Part shown: piece after piece, positions 42,469 through 50,816 of the stretch
Layout: each line of letters starts with the position of its first letter
How positions within the stretch are numbered: position 1 is the first letter of the stretch
From: Bacteroidales bacterium
GTDB lineage: Bacteria; Bacteroidota; Bacteroidia; Bacteroidales; UBA4181
Direction of reading: 5' to 3'
Length of the DNA stretch: 52,577 nt
NCBI GenBank assembly: GCA_031265445.1
Contig: JAISCQ010000018.1
Location: forward strand, 1 to 52,577
Translations under genes and position numbers: made by a program
Notes under the pieces: model-generated
The model's database searches: none
Told to the model about the DNA's origin: nothing
What the model saw: the letters and a program-made list of their open reading frames with translations, nothing else

Positions 42469-44162
42469 TGAATGCAATAAAAAACGTAAGTATTTGTCTT
42501 ATTTGCCGGCTAACCCTGTTGACAACAGGATTTGCCCAACAAAAACCGGATGCCGACGCTCTGTTTTTGACGGCTCGCGACGCAGCATTTTCCGAACGCT
42601 GGAGTGAAGCAAGGAAAATATGCCGTGAGCTATTGTCGTATTACCCCGAATACTACGATGCAACCATCCTTATGGGGCGGACTTATGCGCAGGAACTGAA
42701 AACAGACTCGGCTCGGACAGTCATCAGCCCATTGCTCGATATGGAAGCGGATAATTATGATGTTCTGACCCTGCTTGCCGATAACGAAATATGGGGAGGA
42801 CAGTACGACCAGGCGCTGAATTTCATCGACCGGGCCTTGGGATTTTACCCGGCGGACGAAGATTTTCTCTACAAAAAGGCGAATACCTTTTATCTTAAAA
42901 AGGATCATCCAAATGCTATCAGGGTATTGCATGAATTGTTGACCGTAAATCCCGATCATGCCAATGGCAACGAATTGCTGAATACCATCCTGCCGCCGCG
43001 GATGTTCCTCGACGAAATATATGCCAGGGCAGACGGGGAAGCCCATGCAGGCAACTGGAAGTTAGCCCGTAAATACTGCCGGCAAGTGTTGGCCGAAGAT
43101 CCCGATTATTTCGAAGCGTCGTTGCTGATGGCACAGACCTTTGCTTTTGAGAACAAATTCGATTCGGCGCGCATCATCAGCGCCAGGTTGCGCAAGGCGA
43201 ATCCTCGCAATTATGATGTGCTGGACCTGATGGTGAACATCGAGATGTGGGACCGGGACTACAAGACTGCCGCGAGCCGGGTGGGAAGAGCTTTGGCCGC
43301 CTATCCCAACGATGAGAATTTTCTTTTCAAAAAAGCCAAAATACAATACCTGGCAAAAGATTATACAAACGCGTTGAAGACGCTTAACAAGCTTCTCAAA
43401 ATCAACCCCAACCATGAGGAGGCGCTTGCATTGAAAAACGACATCCTGGAAAACCACCAGTACAGGGATTATGTATTCGTGGAGGATTATTTCGAATTTT
43501 TCAAGGAACCATACCTGAGTCGAAAATTGGTTACCTCTACGGGTATTTCCAAATGGACCAGGCACGGAACCTATATAGCCAAAGTCAACATGGGAGAGGA
43601 GTTACCCTACAAGTCGCTGGCTTTCCAATACGAACTGGAGGCTTATCAGCAACTGTTCCCAACCAATTACCTGTACCTTGACTATGCCTATTCGCGGAAT
43701 GATTTTTTCCCGGGGCACAGGGGCGCCGTCGAATTTTTTCAGCGGCTGCCCAAAGGGTTTGAGGCGTCGCTGGGTGTGCGATTCCTGTACTGGACAGACC
43801 TTACATGGATTTACACCGGCTCTGTATCATGGTTGTACAACAAAAATTATCTGAGCTTCCGGCCTTTTTTTACTTATCAAAACTCGCGGTGGATCGATTC
43901 GTATAACCTGACGTATCGTCGCTATTTCACCGAAAAAGATGATTATGTGTATGCTATGGTAGGATATGGCAATTACAGCGACGATTTTATACATCTGAAT
44001 CCCAACCCGGGCAGTTCGTATCGGGTTCAAGTCGGGATTCTTAAGTTTATCACAGTCCGTTGGTTTTTCCTGGCATCGGCAGGCTATGCATACGATGATG
44101 GCTACCGGAATCGCTTTCAGGCTTCGGCAGGTGTGAGGTACTATTTTAGCATGTTTAAATAA
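42465..44162 (+). CDS. YaiO-like TPR / outer-membrane barrel protein
   Basis: The 565-aa protein has a signal peptide (about 1-24, LTTGFAQ), two similar TPR blocks (about 25-165 and 183-330) and a C-terminal barrel (about 340-565) ending GVRYYFSMFK with many Tyr. TPR plus a YaiO-type barrel is the layout of periplasmic scaffold-porins that export polysaccharide, such as PgaA or BcsC. The two TPR blocks align residue for residue (FSERWSEARKICRELL with HAGNWKLARKYCRQVL; NYDVLTLLADNEIW with NYDVLDLMVNIEMW). It overlaps the receiver gene and is followed 13 nt later by the HEAT protein gene. Confidence 0.85.
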   Translation: MMNAIKNVSICLICRLTLLTTGFAQQKPDADALFLTARDAAFSERWSEARKICRELLSYYPEYYDATILMGRTYAQELKTDSARTVISPLLDMEADNYDVLTLLADNEIWGGQYDQALNFIDRALGFYPADEDFLYKKANTFYLKKDHPNAIRVLHELLTVNPDHANGNELLNTILPPRMFLDEIYARADGEAHAGNWKLARKYCRQVLAEDPDYFEASLLMAQTFAFENKFDSARIISARLRKANPRNYDVLDLMVNIEMWDRDYKTAASRVGRALAAYPNDENFLFKKAKIQYLAKDYTNALKTLNKLLKINPNHEEALALKNDILENHQYRDYVFVEDYFEFFKEPYLSRKLVTSTGISKWTRHGTYIAKVNMGEELPYKSLAFQYELEAYQQLFPTNYLYLDYAYSRNDFFPGHRGAVEFFQRLPKGFEASLGVRFLYWTDLTWIYTGSVSWLYNKNYLSFRPFFTYQNSRWIDSYNLTYRRYFTEKDDYVYAMVGYGNYSDDFIHLNPNPGSSYRVQVGILKFITVRWFFLASAGYAYDDGYRNRFQASAGVRYYFSMFK

Positions 44163-44175
44163 TGCACACAACGAT

Positions 44176-45441
44176 ATGGTTGTTATGATCAAATATACGC
44201 AACGAATAGGATTTATCTTATTGCTGTTTTGCTTGCTGGATATCCGGGCGGCACAACCGCAGGAACAGCCGCCATCCGCGACAGTCGACACACTCATGGG
44301 CGAAAGCAAGCCTTCGTCGGGTAACAATTGGTGGTGGTTGATGGAAGTGGATGACAGCCGGTCGGGTGCACTGGCGAAAACCCTGGTCATCGTTATTCTT
44401 TTGAGTCTTCTCTGCCTGGTTGTACTGTTGATCTGGATATTGATCAACCGTAACAAAATGCAGGCGCGGCAGATTGAATCCGATCGCCTGATGGAGCAAT
44501 TCGAGTCATTGCTGTTCGACTACCTTACATCGGAGCATAACGAGGATTTATACGGGAAAATAGCATTGATTGCTAAATCCGATTTTACCCGCGGGATACT
44601 CATCAATCAGATGCACGAACTGAGCAAGAGTATGAGCATGACGATGAGTATCGGCGCCAACGAAGAAGCAAGGGTTCAATTGCGGGAACTGTACAACCAC
44701 ATGCAGCTCGACCAGGATTCCATCAGGAAAATATACAGCCCCAAGTGGCACATCCAGGTGAAAGGGTTCAGGGAACTGGCCTTTATGGATGTCACCGAAG
44801 CCAACGACAAGATACGCCAGGCATTAAAGAGCAAAAACAATATACTCCGCATGGAGGCTCAATTGGCGCTGGTACGGTTGAATGAAAACGATCCTTTCGG
44901 CTTCCTCGATCACCTGACATTCCCATTTACCCTGTGGGAACAGTTAAACGTGTACGAACTGATCGCCATACACGACCTGCCTGTTCCCCATTTTTCGCGA
45001 TGGACCACCTCTCCGAACAAAACGGTGGTCATCTTTGCTTTGCGAATGATACAGGTTTTCAAGCAGCAGCAAGCAGCTCCGCAGATCATCGAATGCCTGG
45101 CGCATCCCGATAAGGATGTCCGTCACATGGCGATCGTTGTATGCGGTGAGATACAGTTGCGTGAAACTTTACCGCATCTCAAACATATGTACAAGAATGA
45201 GGAATATGCCAATTGCCTCGCGATCGTACATGCGATGGCTAAAATGCCCGACGAGATGATGCTCGGGTTCCTGAAGCTGGTGCTCGACAAGGAAGATAAC
45301 GTTCAGCTGCAAATCGAATCGGCCAAGGCGATCAGCAAGATGGGTGAAGAGGGTATCGCCGCCCTGGTAAAACTCATGAAATCCGAATATAAGAATTATC
45401 AGATCATCATACGTCACGTACTCGACAAAAGAATAAGCTAA
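44176..45441 (+). CDS. Inner-membrane-anchored HEAT-repeat protein
   Basis: The 421-aa protein has an N-terminal signal or membrane segment (about 8-25), a short hydrophilic stretch, and a second membrane helix (about 69-90, LVIVILLSLLCLVVLLIWILI). Residues 100-421 are helical repeats of HEAT type (HIQVKGFRELAFMDVTEAND, NILRMEAQLALVRLNEND, PDKDVRHMAIVVCGEIQLRE, DNVQLQIESAKAISKMGEEGI). The C-terminal part probably faces the cytoplasm and acts as a binding platform, perhaps for the receiver or the synthase (inference). Its stop overlaps the synthase ATG (TAATG). I recall similar HEAT proteins next to GT2 genes in Bacteroidota, but no named function. Confidence 0.8.
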   Translation: MVVMIKYTQRIGFILLLFCLLDIRAAQPQEQPPSATVDTLMGESKPSSGNNWWWLMEVDDSRSGALAKTLVIVILLSLLCLVVLLIWILINRNKMQARQIESDRLMEQFESLLFDYLTSEHNEDLYGKIALIAKSDFTRGILINQMHELSKSMSMTMSIGANEEARVQLRELYNHMQLDQDSIRKIYSPKWHIQVKGFRELAFMDVTEANDKIRQALKSKNNILRMEAQLALVRLNENDPFGFLDHLTFPFTLWEQLNVYELIAIHDLPVPHFSRWTTSPNKTVVIFALRMIQVFKQQQAAPQIIECLAHPDKDVRHMAIVVCGEIQLRETLPHLKHMYKNEEYANCLAIVHAMAKMPDEMMLGFLKLVLDKEDNVQLQIESAKAISKMGEEGIAALVKLMKSEYKNYQIIIRHVLDKRIS

Positions 45442-46961
45442 TGGGACATATATTTTCAGACATATTCTTTTTTATCGTTAACAACGTCATTTTCATACTG
45501 ACGTGTTTCATATTTACGGTATATCTCATTCTATCCGCAATATCGGCTGTCGCCCTGCGCAGTTACCTGCGCAAAAACAGCTACGTGGATTATACCTCGA
45601 TTCTCCTGGCCCCGCTCACGCCTTCGATTTCGGTGATTGCGCCCGCACACAACGAAGAGCGCACCATTATTGAAAACATACGCGCATTGTTATCGCTGTA
45701 CTACAATAATTACGAGGTAATTATTGTAAACGACGGCAGTAGCGACAATACCTTCAAGCGGATGGTCGATGCGTACGACCTGGAACGTGTAAGCTACTTC
45801 TTCGATTACCGTATCCCCTGCGAACGCATCAGGGGTGTTTACAAATCGAAAAACGGCGCATTCAGGAAACTGACTGTAATCGACAAGGTCAACGGCGGCA
45901 AAGCCGATGCTCTGAATGCAGGCATCAACATCTCGAAAAAAGACCTGGTTTGCTGTATCGATGTCGACTCTATCATGGAGCCCGACGCATTGCTGAAGAT
46001 GGTAAAACCGTTCATGGAGGAAACCGACAAGAAAGTGATCGGCGCCGGCGGGGTGATCCGCATTGCCAATTCGTGCGTCATCGAGGACGGCCAGATCCAG
46101 GAAATACGGTTGCCCAAAAATTTCCTGCCCCGTGTGCAGGTGCTGGAATATACGCGTGCATTTCTGCTGGCACGTATGGCCTGGGGAAAACTCAACGGTC
46201 TCCTGCTGATTTCGGGTGCATTGGGTCTGTTCGATAAGGAGGTGCTGATCAAGTGCGGTGGTTACAGTACCAAAACCGTAGGCGAAGATATGGAAATCGT
46301 AGTACGGATCAGGCGTTACATGGTGGAACAGAAGCTGCCTTACCAGGTAGTGTATATTCCCGACCCGCTGGTGTGGACCGAAGTACCCGCAACCGGTAAA
46401 GTTCTGGGACGCCAGCGTAACCGTTGGACTCGCGGTACATTGGAAACATTGATTACGCACCATCAATTGTTCATGAATCCAAAATACGGGAAATTCGGGG
46501 TGCTGGGCTACAGCTACTGGTTCTTCTTTGAGTGGCTGGCGCCGATCATGGAGTTCCTGGGATATTTATATTTCATTTTCCTGCTGATTACATGGTCTGT
46601 CAATTGGCCGTTCTTCTTGCTGCTCTTGACTTTCGTGTATACTTTTGCTGTGATGCTCAGTACATGGGCCATCCTGTTCGAAGAAAAAACCTTCCATAAA
46701 TATAAATCACGCAAGGAGGTATTCCAATTACTGGGAACGGCATTGTTAGAGCCGTTCTTCTACCATCCGCGGACGGTTTGGTGGGCAATACGTGGTAATT
46801 TCGACTATCTGCGCGGAGTAAGAAGCTGGGGAAATATGGAGCGCGAAGGTTTTGGCAAGGACAAAAAGAAAAAGAAGAAACGACGGGTGCGCGAAGCCGA
46901 AACAGTACAGCAAATCAAAGCGGAACAGCAACAGTTGGAATCCGGAAAAGAAGCGCCATAA
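45441..46961 (+). CDS. Processive family-2 glycosyltransferase (PgaC/cellulose-synthase-like)
   Basis: The 506-aa inner-membrane protein has a first membrane segment at about 8-38, a cytoplasmic GT2 domain, and three to four more membrane segments at about 350-430. The motifs of processive beta-glycan synthases are present: D98 in VNDGSSD, D174-x-D176 in CIDVDS, E282-D283 in TVGED and Q325-x-x-R-W329 in GRQRNRW. No PilZ domain is attached. It would polymerise a UDP-sugar and pass the chain across the membrane, with the TPR/barrel protein as exit. The last 40 residues are a Lys/Arg- then Gln/Glu-rich tail. It overlaps the HEAT gene and ends at a terminator hairpin. Confidence 0.9.
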   Translation: MGHIFSDIFFFIVNNVIFILTCFIFTVYLILSAISAVALRSYLRKNSYVDYTSILLAPLTPSISVIAPAHNEERTIIENIRALLSLYYNNYEVIIVNDGSSDNTFKRMVDAYDLERVSYFFDYRIPCERIRGVYKSKNGAFRKLTVIDKVNGGKADALNAGINISKKDLVCCIDVDSIMEPDALLKMVKPFMEETDKKVIGAGGVIRIANSCVIEDGQIQEIRLPKNFLPRVQVLEYTRAFLLARMAWGKLNGLLLISGALGLFDKEVLIKCGGYSTKTVGEDMEIVVRIRRYMVEQKLPYQVVYIPDPLVWTEVPATGKVLGRQRNRWTRGTLETLITHHQLFMNPKYGKFGVLGYSYWFFFEWLAPIMEFLGYLYFIFLLITWSVNWPFFLLLLTFVYTFAVMLSTWAILFEEKTFHKYKSRKEVFQLLGTALLEPFFYHPRTVWWAIRGNFDYLRGVRSWGNMEREGFGKDKKKKKKRRVREAETVQQIKAEQQQLESGKEAP

Positions 46962-46988
46962 CTCAAGAATTAGAACATTTCTATACAT

Positions 46989-47032
46989 CATACCCGACAA
47001 GTATTTCCTGTTTTCAAAATTTGCCGGGTATG
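46989..47032. terminator. Bidirectional terminator between GT2 and the nuclease/phosphatase gene
   Basis: CATACCCG-A-CAA (46989-47000) pairs with TTG-C-CGGGTATG (47021-47032): an 11-bp stem with one mismatch, between two convergent genes. Confidence 0.75.
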
Positions 47033-47043
47033 TTATTTTGCAG

Positions 47044-48894
47044 TTACAAATCCAGTGACAATAATGTTTCCCCTTTTGTATTGAGCACTTTCAACGTCAT
47101 CTGTTTGCCCTGTTTGCGAAGTATCGCTACAGTGGCGCTCTGTTCATTATTACCTCCGCCGATTACTACCGGAAAATGATTTCCTTCGGCGCCTTTGGGG
47201 AGATAGGTATATCGGTGTGTATGTCCGTTAAGGCAGATATTGAACGGCGCTTTTGTCAGTATGCCGCCCCAATAATCGCGGCAGGGATTGAATGATCCCT
47301 CGCGCATGCCGTATATGGGGATATGGTGGATGAGCACCCGCTTTGCTGCTGATTTGAATTCTTTGGAGTCTATTTCCCTTTTAAGAAATTCGGCCTGGTC
47401 TTTGCGGTATTGGCTAAAGTCGTTCAATCCATAATAAACCCAATGGTCGTCGGGCTTATCCTCGCCGCAATCGAGCAAGACGAAACGTGTATTGCCAATG
47501 CTGAATGAACCGTATGCATGGCCGTTCATCAATCCCAGCAAGTTCCACAGGAAAGGCGAATAGGCGCCGCGTGTTTCGTGATTTCCGCGCAGGTAGATGC
47601 TCGGAACCTTGTCGGCGCCGATACCCCGGCTATAATGCGAAATCGTGTTGACGGCAATATCCTCGCTTTGTACATCGGCAATGCAGTCACCGTTAAAAAT
47701 TACGAGGTCGTAAGGAACATCCTTTACCTGTTCATATAGTTTGTCGAAAAGCGAATGTTTGTCATGAATATCATTGAAAATCAGTGCTGTGAAATCAGTT
47801 TTTTGATCATCCGGTGTTGTGAAACTGGCGATTTTTCCGGTGGCGGTTTCGCCAAATTCTTTTTTGTACGGTTGGTACAAAGTAATTTCGCGCGAACAAA
47901 CCCGGTAATAATAGCGTGTTCCGGGTTTCAGGCCGTTCAATACGATCCGGTTGAGTGTATTGTTGGCCATCGCTTCGCCTTCCACCCAGGTCTGTGCCCG
48001 TTGCATGTTCAGACTGTCGGTGCCATACTCCACCCAGCTATGGCAGGGAACATTGGTGAGCCACATCACGGTCATGGCATGAGTGTCCGGATTTTGGAGA
48101 TAAACCGGAGAACGGAAGATATCGGCTTTCGGGGTTTTCAGGCGAACATCAGCAAAAAGCGGCAAATGATCGGAAGCTACAGGTTCGTTCAACACATGGG
48201 TTTGCCACACTGAGTACGTGTATCCTTTAGGAACATACCCGAAAATATAATCAATGGTCTCCTTCGGCTGATCGGCTGGGATGGTCAATTGCCTGGTATT
48301 GGTCAAGATGTTCCAATTTTTTTTGAATGCTTCCAACACAGGCGATTCGGGTGTAGCGTTGATGTCGCCGGCCAGGAATACAGGTTTATTAAAGTCCTTT
48401 ACCGCCTGGTCAATAATAGTCACCGAGGCCTGACGATCATCCTTATGGAGCGAAAAGTGCGTACAGCAAAATACGTAATCCTTAAACTCTACCATCAGTA
48501 ATGAACGTGCTTCCTCCCTTCCCGGCAAGGGGATACGTTTCCACGACAACGGTTTCTGTTTCGATAATACGCCAATGCCATATTTCCCGCCATCGTAAGG
48601 AATAGATGCGCCGTATACGGGATACATCGCGGTAAGACCGGCTAAACGCGAAAGCACATCCACATGTTTGCTGCGGCTGGTTACACTGTCCAATTCCTGC
48701 AAAGCAACCACATCGGGCGCCAAACCGGTAATAACATCAGCTATGCGCCGGTAATCGACTTTATCATCAAGTCCCCGGGCGTTACAAATGTTGTAACTCG
48801 TCACGCGAACGGTATTCTCCATCCGGGAATACGATTGGCCATGTGTAGATATAAAAGGTGTTATGAAACTGAGAAAAACGACTATTCTTTTCAT
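47044..48894 (-). CDS. Secreted fusion: EEP-type hydrolase plus metallophosphoesterase
   Basis: From ATG 48894 the product is 616 aa with a signal peptide (about 1-20). Residues about 30-255 are an endonuclease/exonuclease/phosphatase domain (VTSYNICNARG, VVALQELDSV, CTHFSLH, AGDINATPES, VASDHLPLFADV). Residues about 260-365 look like a purple-acid-phosphatase-type fibronectin domain (HAMTVMWLTNVPCHSWVEYG, LKPGTRYYYRV). Residues about 370-600 are a metallophosphoesterase (FNDIHD, IFNGDCIAD, LRGNHETRG, IHHIPIYG, NGHTHRY) with all metal ligands. Both catalytic halves look intact. It would attack extracellular or periplasmic phosphoesters such as nucleic acids, inositol phosphates or phospholipids. 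The -7 box is TATCTTTG at 48924-48917. Confidence 0.9.
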   Translation of the reverse strand: MKRIVVFLSFITPFISTHGQSYSRMENTVRVTSYNICNARGLDDKVDYRRIADVITGLAPDVVALQELDSVTSRSKHVDVLSRLAGLTAMYPVYGASIPYDGGKYGIGVLSKQKPLSWKRIPLPGREEARSLLMVEFKDYVFCCTHFSLHKDDRQASVTIIDQAVKDFNKPVFLAGDINATPESPVLEAFKKNWNILTNTRQLTIPADQPKETIDYIFGYVPKGYTYSVWQTHVLNEPVASDHLPLFADVRLKTPKADIFRSPVYLQNPDTHAMTVMWLTNVPCHSWVEYGTDSLNMQRAQTWVEGEAMANNTLNRIVLNGLKPGTRYYYRVCSREITLYQPYKKEFGETATGKIASFTTPDDQKTDFTALIFNDIHDKHSLFDKLYEQVKDVPYDLVIFNGDCIADVQSEDIAVNTISHYSRGIGADKVPSIYLRGNHETRGAYSPFLWNLLGLMNGHAYGSFSIGNTRFVLLDCGEDKPDDHWVYYGLNDFSQYRKDQAEFLKREIDSKEFKSAAKRVLIHHIPIYGMREGSFNPCRDYWGGILTKAPFNICLNGHTHRYTYLPKGAEGNHFPVVIGGGNNEQSATVAILRKQGKQMTLKVLNTKGETLLSLDL

Positions 48895-48916
48895 CAATGG
48901 GATAATTATTGAGTTG

Positions 48917-48924
48917 CAAAGATA
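48917..48924 (-). promoter_or_regulatory. -7 box of the fusion hydrolase gene
   Basis: TATCTTTG on the minus strand, 22 nt before the ATG at 48894; no -33 TTG seen. Confidence 0.55.
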
Positions 48925-49078
48925 GCTTATTTTTTGCGTAATTTTCTTTTAATCATATTTTTATATTCATATTATTCATATTGGACAATATTTACGATTC
49001 AAAATAAATTTAACAAAAAAGACTCTATGTAGAGGATACTATAGGATGCATTTCAAATGCGCCCGAAACAAAAAATAC

Positions 49079-49110
49079 TTTGTGATTTCACAAATAATAT
49101 TATATCTTTG
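49079..49110 (+). promoter_or_regulatory. rpmH promoter
   Basis: TTTG (49079-49082), a 20-nt spacer, TATCTTTG (49103-49110). The best consensus match in the window, 66 nt before the rpmH ATG. Confidence 0.85.
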
Positions 49111-49176
49111 CGCTCCCGTTTTTCGAAACAGGAAAGTTTGAATTAATTTGATCATCAACATAATAAATTTCTGAAA

Positions 49177-49332
49177 ATGAAAAGAACATTTCAGCCGTCG
49201 AACAGAAAAAGAAAGAACAAGCATGGCTTCAGGGAAAGAATGTCGACAGCCAGCGGACGGAAGGTATTGGCTGCCCGCCGTGCAAGAGGTCGCAAAAAAC
49301 TTTCTGTTTCGGACGAATATTCGCATAAATAG
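49177..49332 (+). CDS. rpmH: 50S ribosomal protein L34
   Basis: The 51-aa product opens [20 protein letters not shown] and continues [20 protein letters not shown], the invariant L34 sequence; the Bacteroidota form has the short extension [11 protein letters not shown]. It is a component of the large ribosomal subunit. It is a single-gene unit with its own promoter (49079-49110) and terminator (49355-49391), and it lacks the rnpA neighbour found beside rpmH in many other bacteria. Confidence 0.98.
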   Translation: MKRTFQPSNRKRKNKHGFRERMSTASGRKVLAARRARGRKKLSVSDEYSHK

Positions 49333-49354
49333 GATATTGAACGTGTAAATCTGT

Positions 49355-49391
49355 AAAAGTAAAGGGTTGTATGCAATCCTTTACTTTTTTT
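49355..49391 (+). terminator. rpmH terminator
   Basis: AAAAGTAAAGG (49355-49365) pairs with CCTTTACTTTT (49378-49388), extended by GTTG/CAAT around a 4-nt loop, and followed by a T run. Confidence 0.9.
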
Positions 49392-49400
49392 GTTTCTACC

Positions 49401-49488
49401 CGTCATTGCGGGTGACAACGAAGCAAATTCATCGAAAAAAACCGGCTCTTTTATTGCGATTGCTTCGTTGTCCCTTCTCGCAATGACG
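49401..49488. repeat. Inverted repeat CGTCATTGCG ... CGCAATGACG
   Basis: Outer arms CGTCATTGCG (49401-49410) and CGCAATGACG (49479-49488) are exact. Inner arms ACAACGAAGCAA and TTGCTTCGTTGT also pair, giving a long cruciform-prone element. It lies between the rpmH terminator and mqnE. CGTCATTGCGAG-type palindromes are dispersed in many bacterial genomes (from memory). Confidence 0.8.
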
Positions 49489-49511
49489 TTTTGATCTTTG
49501 AATAGGAAAAC

Positions 49512-50639
49512 ATGAAATCAACATCACTGAAATATTTGCTTTCGCAGACCAATGGAGCAATAGCCGACATTGGACGGAAAGTAATCGCAGGGCAACGCCT
49601 TTCGGCTGATGATGGTTTGGCGCTTTACCGGAGCCGTGATTTAGGATTGCTGGGTGCATTGGCTTGCCATGTGAAACAGCAGAAAAGCGGAAATGAAATC
49701 TACTTCAACAAGAATTTTCATATTGAGCCGGCCAACATCTGTATTTACCATTGCCGTTTCTGTTCGTATGCCTGCCACACGGGCGACAGCGATTCGTGGG
49801 AGAAAACCATCGACGAGGTGGCGAACACAGCCAAACGCTATGAACAGTCCGACATTACCGAAGTACATATCGCCGGAGGGGTTCATCCCGACAGGGATGT
49901 GCATTATTATGCCGCGATGCTGCGGGCTGTTCGCACGATATTGCCCAAAGTGCATATCAAGGCATTCAGCGCGGTAGAGCTCGAATATATGTTCGAAAAA
50001 GCCAGTGTGACGGATCGTGAAGGATTCCAAATATTAAAACAGGCAGGATTGCAGTCGATACCAGGTGGCGGCGGCGAAATATTCAACGAACGCATCCGTC
50101 AAAAAATCTGCCCCGAAAAAACCGGCTCGCAGCGTTGGCTGGATATTCACCGGACGGCACACCGGATAGGCATATTGTCCAATGCCACCATGCTATATGG
50201 CCATATCGAAAGTTACGAAGACCGTATCGACCATTTGATGCGGCTACGTGTCCTGCAAGACGACACCCGCGGTTTTAACGCCTTCATCCCGTTGAAGTTC
50301 CGTATGGCTAACAATCCCATGTCGCACGTGGGTGAAGTGACGGCAATTGAGGACTTAAAAAACTATGCCGTGTCGAGGATTTTCTTGGACAACATACCGC
50401 ACATCAAAGCATACTGGCCGATGATCGGCAGGGATATGGCGCAGATGGCGCTGTCGTTCGGCGCCGACGATGTGGACGGCACCATCGACGATACTACCAA
50501 AATATACGCTATGGCTGGCGCCGACGACCAGAACCCCGCCATGACAACTGCTGAAATGATGGAAATGATCCGCGAGGCCGGATGTCAGCCGGTGGAGCGC
50601 GATAGCCTGTACCGACCCGTCAAGCTGCAAACCTGCTGA
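49512..50639 (+). CDS. mqnE: Aminofutalosine synthase, radical SAM
   Basis: The 375-aa enzyme has the radical SAM cluster motif C77-x3-C81-x2-C84 in ANICIYHCRFCSY, then TEVHIAGGVHPDRDVHYY, SIPGGGGEIFNERIRQKICPEK and TRGFNAFIPLKFRM. These match MqnE, which joins 3-(1-carboxyvinyloxy)benzoate to SAM to give aminofutalosine in the futalosine route to menaquinone. MqnC and CofH are related; GGGGEIF and the C-terminal IPLKFRMANNPMSH favour MqnE. No other menaquinone gene lies in the window, which is common because the pathway genes are scattered in this phylum. Confidence 0.88.
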   Translation: MKSTSLKYLLSQTNGAIADIGRKVIAGQRLSADDGLALYRSRDLGLLGALACHVKQQKSGNEIYFNKNFHIEPANICIYHCRFCSYACHTGDSDSWEKTIDEVANTAKRYEQSDITEVHIAGGVHPDRDVHYYAAMLRAVRTILPKVHIKAFSAVELEYMFEKASVTDREGFQILKQAGLQSIPGGGGEIFNERIRQKICPEKTGSQRWLDIHRTAHRIGILSNATMLYGHIESYEDRIDHLMRLRVLQDDTRGFNAFIPLKFRMANNPMSHVGEVTAIEDLKNYAVSRIFLDNIPHIKAYWPMIGRDMAQMALSFGADDVDGTIDDTTKIYAMAGADDQNPAMTTAEMMEMIREAGCQPVERDSLYRPVKLQTC

Positions 50640-50655
50640 CCGGCCTGGAACGAAA

Positions 50656-50697
50656 AACCTGCCACTGTCAGGGTCAGAGACCACCGACAGGCAGGTT
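50656..50697. terminator. Hairpin after mqnE, member of the CTGTC/GACAG repeat family
   Basis: AACCTGC (50656-50662) pairs with GCAGGTT (50691-50697), and inside it CTGTC (50665-50669) with GACAG (50686-50690), separated by a 2-nt bulge. It starts 16 nt after the mqnE stop and probably helps end that message. The inner part matches the hairpin at 28509-28533. Confidence 0.6.
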
Positions 50698-50816
50698 GTA
50701 ATATTTCGCCTGAGTATGGATACAAAAAATTCATTTCATTGAAAAATGATTAACTTTACAGACCTGTGGTTCGTGAGAAATGTAGTCATTAACCCTCAAT
50801 ATCAAAAGCATACAAT

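Noticed and set aside
41666-46961. A true pgaABCD operon
   Set aside because: There is no PgaB deacetylase and no PgaD-like small protein. The barrel protein is YaiO-like and much shorter than PgaA. The chemistry is therefore left open.
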